The translations under genes were made by a program, and so were the position numbers. A stretch of DNA of 64,000 nt from Ruminococcus flavefaciens (lineage in GTDB: Bacteria > Bacillota > Clostridia > Oscillospirales > Ruminococcaceae), in NCBI RefSeq assembly GCF_900116855.1, contig NZ_UETD01000002.1, positions 339,744 to 403,743 of the forward strand, in the 5' to 3' direction. The notes beneath the pieces are model-generated. The model was given only the letters and a program-made list of their open reading frames with translations. It did not search any database and had not been told where the DNA came from. Below, one piece after another: positions 62,788 through 64,000 of this stretch. The first letter of the stretch is position 1, and every line of letters begins with the position of its first letter.

Positions 62788-62804
62788 GATAAGAATAACT
62801 TATC
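62788..62804. promoter_or_regulatory. Inverted repeat at -64 of the flavodoxin promoter (candidate LysR site)
   Basis: GATAAG-AATAA-CTTATC contains a T-N11-A dyad centred at 62796, about 64 bp upstream of the predicted start point, the place where LysR-type activators usually bind. A LysR-type gene is third in the operon. Confidence 0.5.
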
Positions 62805-62824
62805 TTTATTAGCTGAATTCCAGA

Positions 62825-62853
62825 TTGATTTATCTAAAAAACTATGTTAAACT
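62825..62853 (+). promoter_or_regulatory. Promoter of the flavodoxin operon
   Basis: TTGATT (62825-62830), 17 bp, TAAACT (62848-62853). Confidence 0.65.
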
Positions 62854-62886
62854 ATAATTACCAAATCAATCATGGAGGTAATCACT

Positions 62887-63402
62887 ATGGCTAATATACT
62901 TATGGTTTACTATTCCCGCAAGGGCGAAAACTACTGGAACGGCGGTCTTAAAACTATCACAAAGGGCAATACCGAGCGGGTTGCCGAATTCATTCAGAAC
63001 GCAGTGGGCGGCGAGCTCTTTGAGGTCGATACGGTAAAACCCTACTCCGAGAGCTACATGACCTGCATCGAGGAGGCAAAACAGGAGCTTCGCAGCAAGG
63101 CACGCCCCGAGATCAAGGAATATCCCGACAATTTTGAGGACTACGACACTATCTTTGTGGGCTATCCCAACTGGTGGGGAACGATGCCCATGTGTATGTT
63201 CACGCTGCTTGAAAAGTACGACCTGACAGGCAAGACTATCATTCCCTTCTGTACCAATGAGGGCAGTGGTATGGGTTCCAGCGAGCGTGATCTGAAAGCT
63301 CTCTGCAAGGGTGCAACTGTCAAGGCTGGGCTTTCGGTTCACGGTGCAGAAGCCGCCGAGAGTGAGAGCAAAGTCGCAGCATGGGCGAAAAAAAACGTAT
63401 GA
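62887..63402 (+). CDS. Flavodoxin family protein
   Basis: 171-residue FMN-binding redox protein. NILMVYYSRKGENYW is the phosphate-binding loop region; TKGNTERVAEFI, DTIFVGYPNWWGTMPMCMFTLLEKYDL and IPFCTNEGSGMGSSERDLK match the NAD(P)H-dependent flavodoxin-like group found in Clostridia. Substrate not evident. Start MANILMVYY follows GGAGG; a GTG/ATG start five codons earlier overlaps that site. It overlaps the next gene (ATGA). Confidence 0.92.
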   Translation: MANILMVYYSRKGENYWNGGLKTITKGNTERVAEFIQNAVGGELFEVDTVKPYSESYMTCIEEAKQELRSKARPEIKEYPDNFEDYDTIFVGYPNWWGTMPMCMFTLLEKYDLTGKTIIPFCTNEGSGMGSSERDLKALCKGATVKAGLSVHGAEAAESESKVAAWAKKNV

Positions 63403-63767
63403 CCGACAAGAAACAGATCATTCAGCTCTACAATGAGATGTACTCCGCAATGGTGAACAAGGACAAGGCAGAGCTTGAACGTGTCCACGATGACAGCTTT
63501 GTGCTTGTTCACATGACGGGTATGCGGCAGAGCAAGCAGGAATATATAAATGCGATCATGAACGGAACGCTTAATTATTATTCTGCCGAACATGAAGATA
63601 TGCAGGCGGAAATCAAAGGTGACTCCGCTGTGCTGGTAGGCAGAAGCCGTGTTACTGCGGCGGTGTTCGGCGGCGGAAAGCACACATGGCAGTTACAGCT
63701 TCGGTTTCAGCTTGTGAAGAAAAACGGCGAATGGCGCTTTGCACTTGCAAGCGCCTCGACCTATTGA
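63399..63767 (+). CDS. NTF2-like (DUF4440) protein
   Basis: 122 residues with the cone-shaped NTF2/SnoaL fold: IIQLYNEMYSAMVNKDKAELERVHDDSFVLVHMTG, RSKQEYINAIMNGTLNYYSAEHED and the final strand WQLQLRFQLVKKNGEWRFALASAS. These small proteins bind or isomerise hydrophobic ligands; the role here is unknown. It overlaps the flavodoxin gene by 4 bp. An in-frame ATG six codons upstream is an alternative start. Confidence 0.85.
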   Translation: MTDKKQIIQLYNEMYSAMVNKDKAELERVHDDSFVLVHMTGMRQSKQEYINAIMNGTLNYYSAEHEDMQAEIKGDSAVLVGRSRVTAAVFGGGKHTWQLQLRFQLVKKNGEWRFALASASTY

Positions 63768-63776
63768 GGTGAGATC

Positions 63777-64000
63777 ATGCTGAAACAGATACGCTATTTT
63801 CAGTCGGTGGTGCGGCTCGGCAGCTTCACCGCCGCCGCAGAGGAACATTATATCTCCCAGTCGGCAATTTCGCAGCAGATCAAGGCACTGGAGGAAGAAC
63901 TTGGCGTGACGCTTCTTGAACGCAAAAAGCGCAGCTTCACATTGACACCCGCTGGCGAGTTTTTCTACAAGAAAAGCCTTGTGCTGGTGGCGGATTATGA
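63777..64000 (+). CDS. LysR family transcriptional regulator (C-terminus beyond window)
   Basis: First 74 codons. The winged helix-turn-helix is clear: MLKQIRYFQSVVRLGSFTAAAEE, SQSAISQQIKALEEELGVTLLERKKRSFTLTPAGEFF. GAGGTGAG lies ahead of the ATG, 9 bp behind the NTF2-like gene, so it is co-transcribed with the flavodoxin genes and probably regulates them. The ligand-binding domain is outside the window. Confidence 0.94.
   Translation, partial: MLKQIRYFQSVVRLGSFTAAAEEHYISQSAISQQIKALEEELGVTLLERKKRSFTLTPAGEFFYKKSLVLVADY

Overview
The window is about 64 kb from a low-GC Gram-positive anaerobe, most likely a fibre-degrading Ruminococcus of the R. flavefaciens / R. champanellensis type (Oscillospiraceae). 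The evidence is three secreted proteins ending in type I dockerins (two with Thr-rich linkers), a short HisG with a separate HisZ, PolC, Prp-type L27 processing, an [FeFe] hydrogenase HydABC set with the HydG maturase, and a GH5 and a GH43 glycosidase. No scaffoldin or cohesin is in the window.

Layout. 1-9.1 kb: a leftward histidine operon hisZ-G-D-C-B-H-[PTP-PPOX]-A-F-[SdpI-like]-I-E, with a clear sigma-A promoter just behind the polC stop. It contains every pathway step except a classical histidinol phosphatase; a tyrosine-phosphatase-like fusion protein sits in translational coupling between hisH and hisA. 9.2-20.9 kb: a leftward housekeeping operon pyrH-frr-uppS-cdsA-dxr-rseP-rnz-ispG-polC. 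21.1-21.3 kb: two tRNA-Ser genes. 21.5-28.4 kb: GH5 cellulase, an ECF sigma / anti-sigma pair, plsY, a MATE exporter, rubrerythrin and a zinc-ribbon protein. 28.4-32.7 kb: hydrogenase operon hydC-B-A with a Rex-like operator.

33-36.3 kb: DUF4250 protein, InlB-repeat dockerin protein, mntP behind a yybP-ykoY manganese riboswitch, and a GNAT enzyme. 36.3-39.9 kb: rplU-prp-rpmA-obg-mrnC-yebC. 39.9-47.9 kb: moxR-DUF58-transglutaminase cluster followed by a C39-like dockerin protease, prmA and an unknown gene. 48-50.7 kb: an unknown membrane protein and rpsB-tsf. 50.7-54.5 kb: ylmC, LRR-dockerin protein, a 55-residue protein that is little more than a sortase signal, and a TM1266-family gene plus hydG behind a 180-nt leader that ends in an intrinsic terminator.

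54.7-57.8 kb: a Cys/Pro-Ala protein with a degenerate kinase, an unknown protein, a broken tRNA-Leu, an intact tRNA-Leu(UAG) and a K+ channel. 57.8-62.8 kb is a graveyard: a secreted GH43-ricin-GH43 gene with an in-frame TGA near its start and its end replaced by the tail of a serine recombinase; a ZnuA-like lipoprotein fragment joined out of frame to another exported domain; and a stop-riddled zinc-finger/NUMOD1-like relic. The window ends with a flavodoxin / NTF2-like / LysR operon.

The most interesting points are the phosphatase fusion in the his operon, the attenuator-like leader before hydG, the minimal sortase-signal protein and the recombination scars around the GH43 gene.
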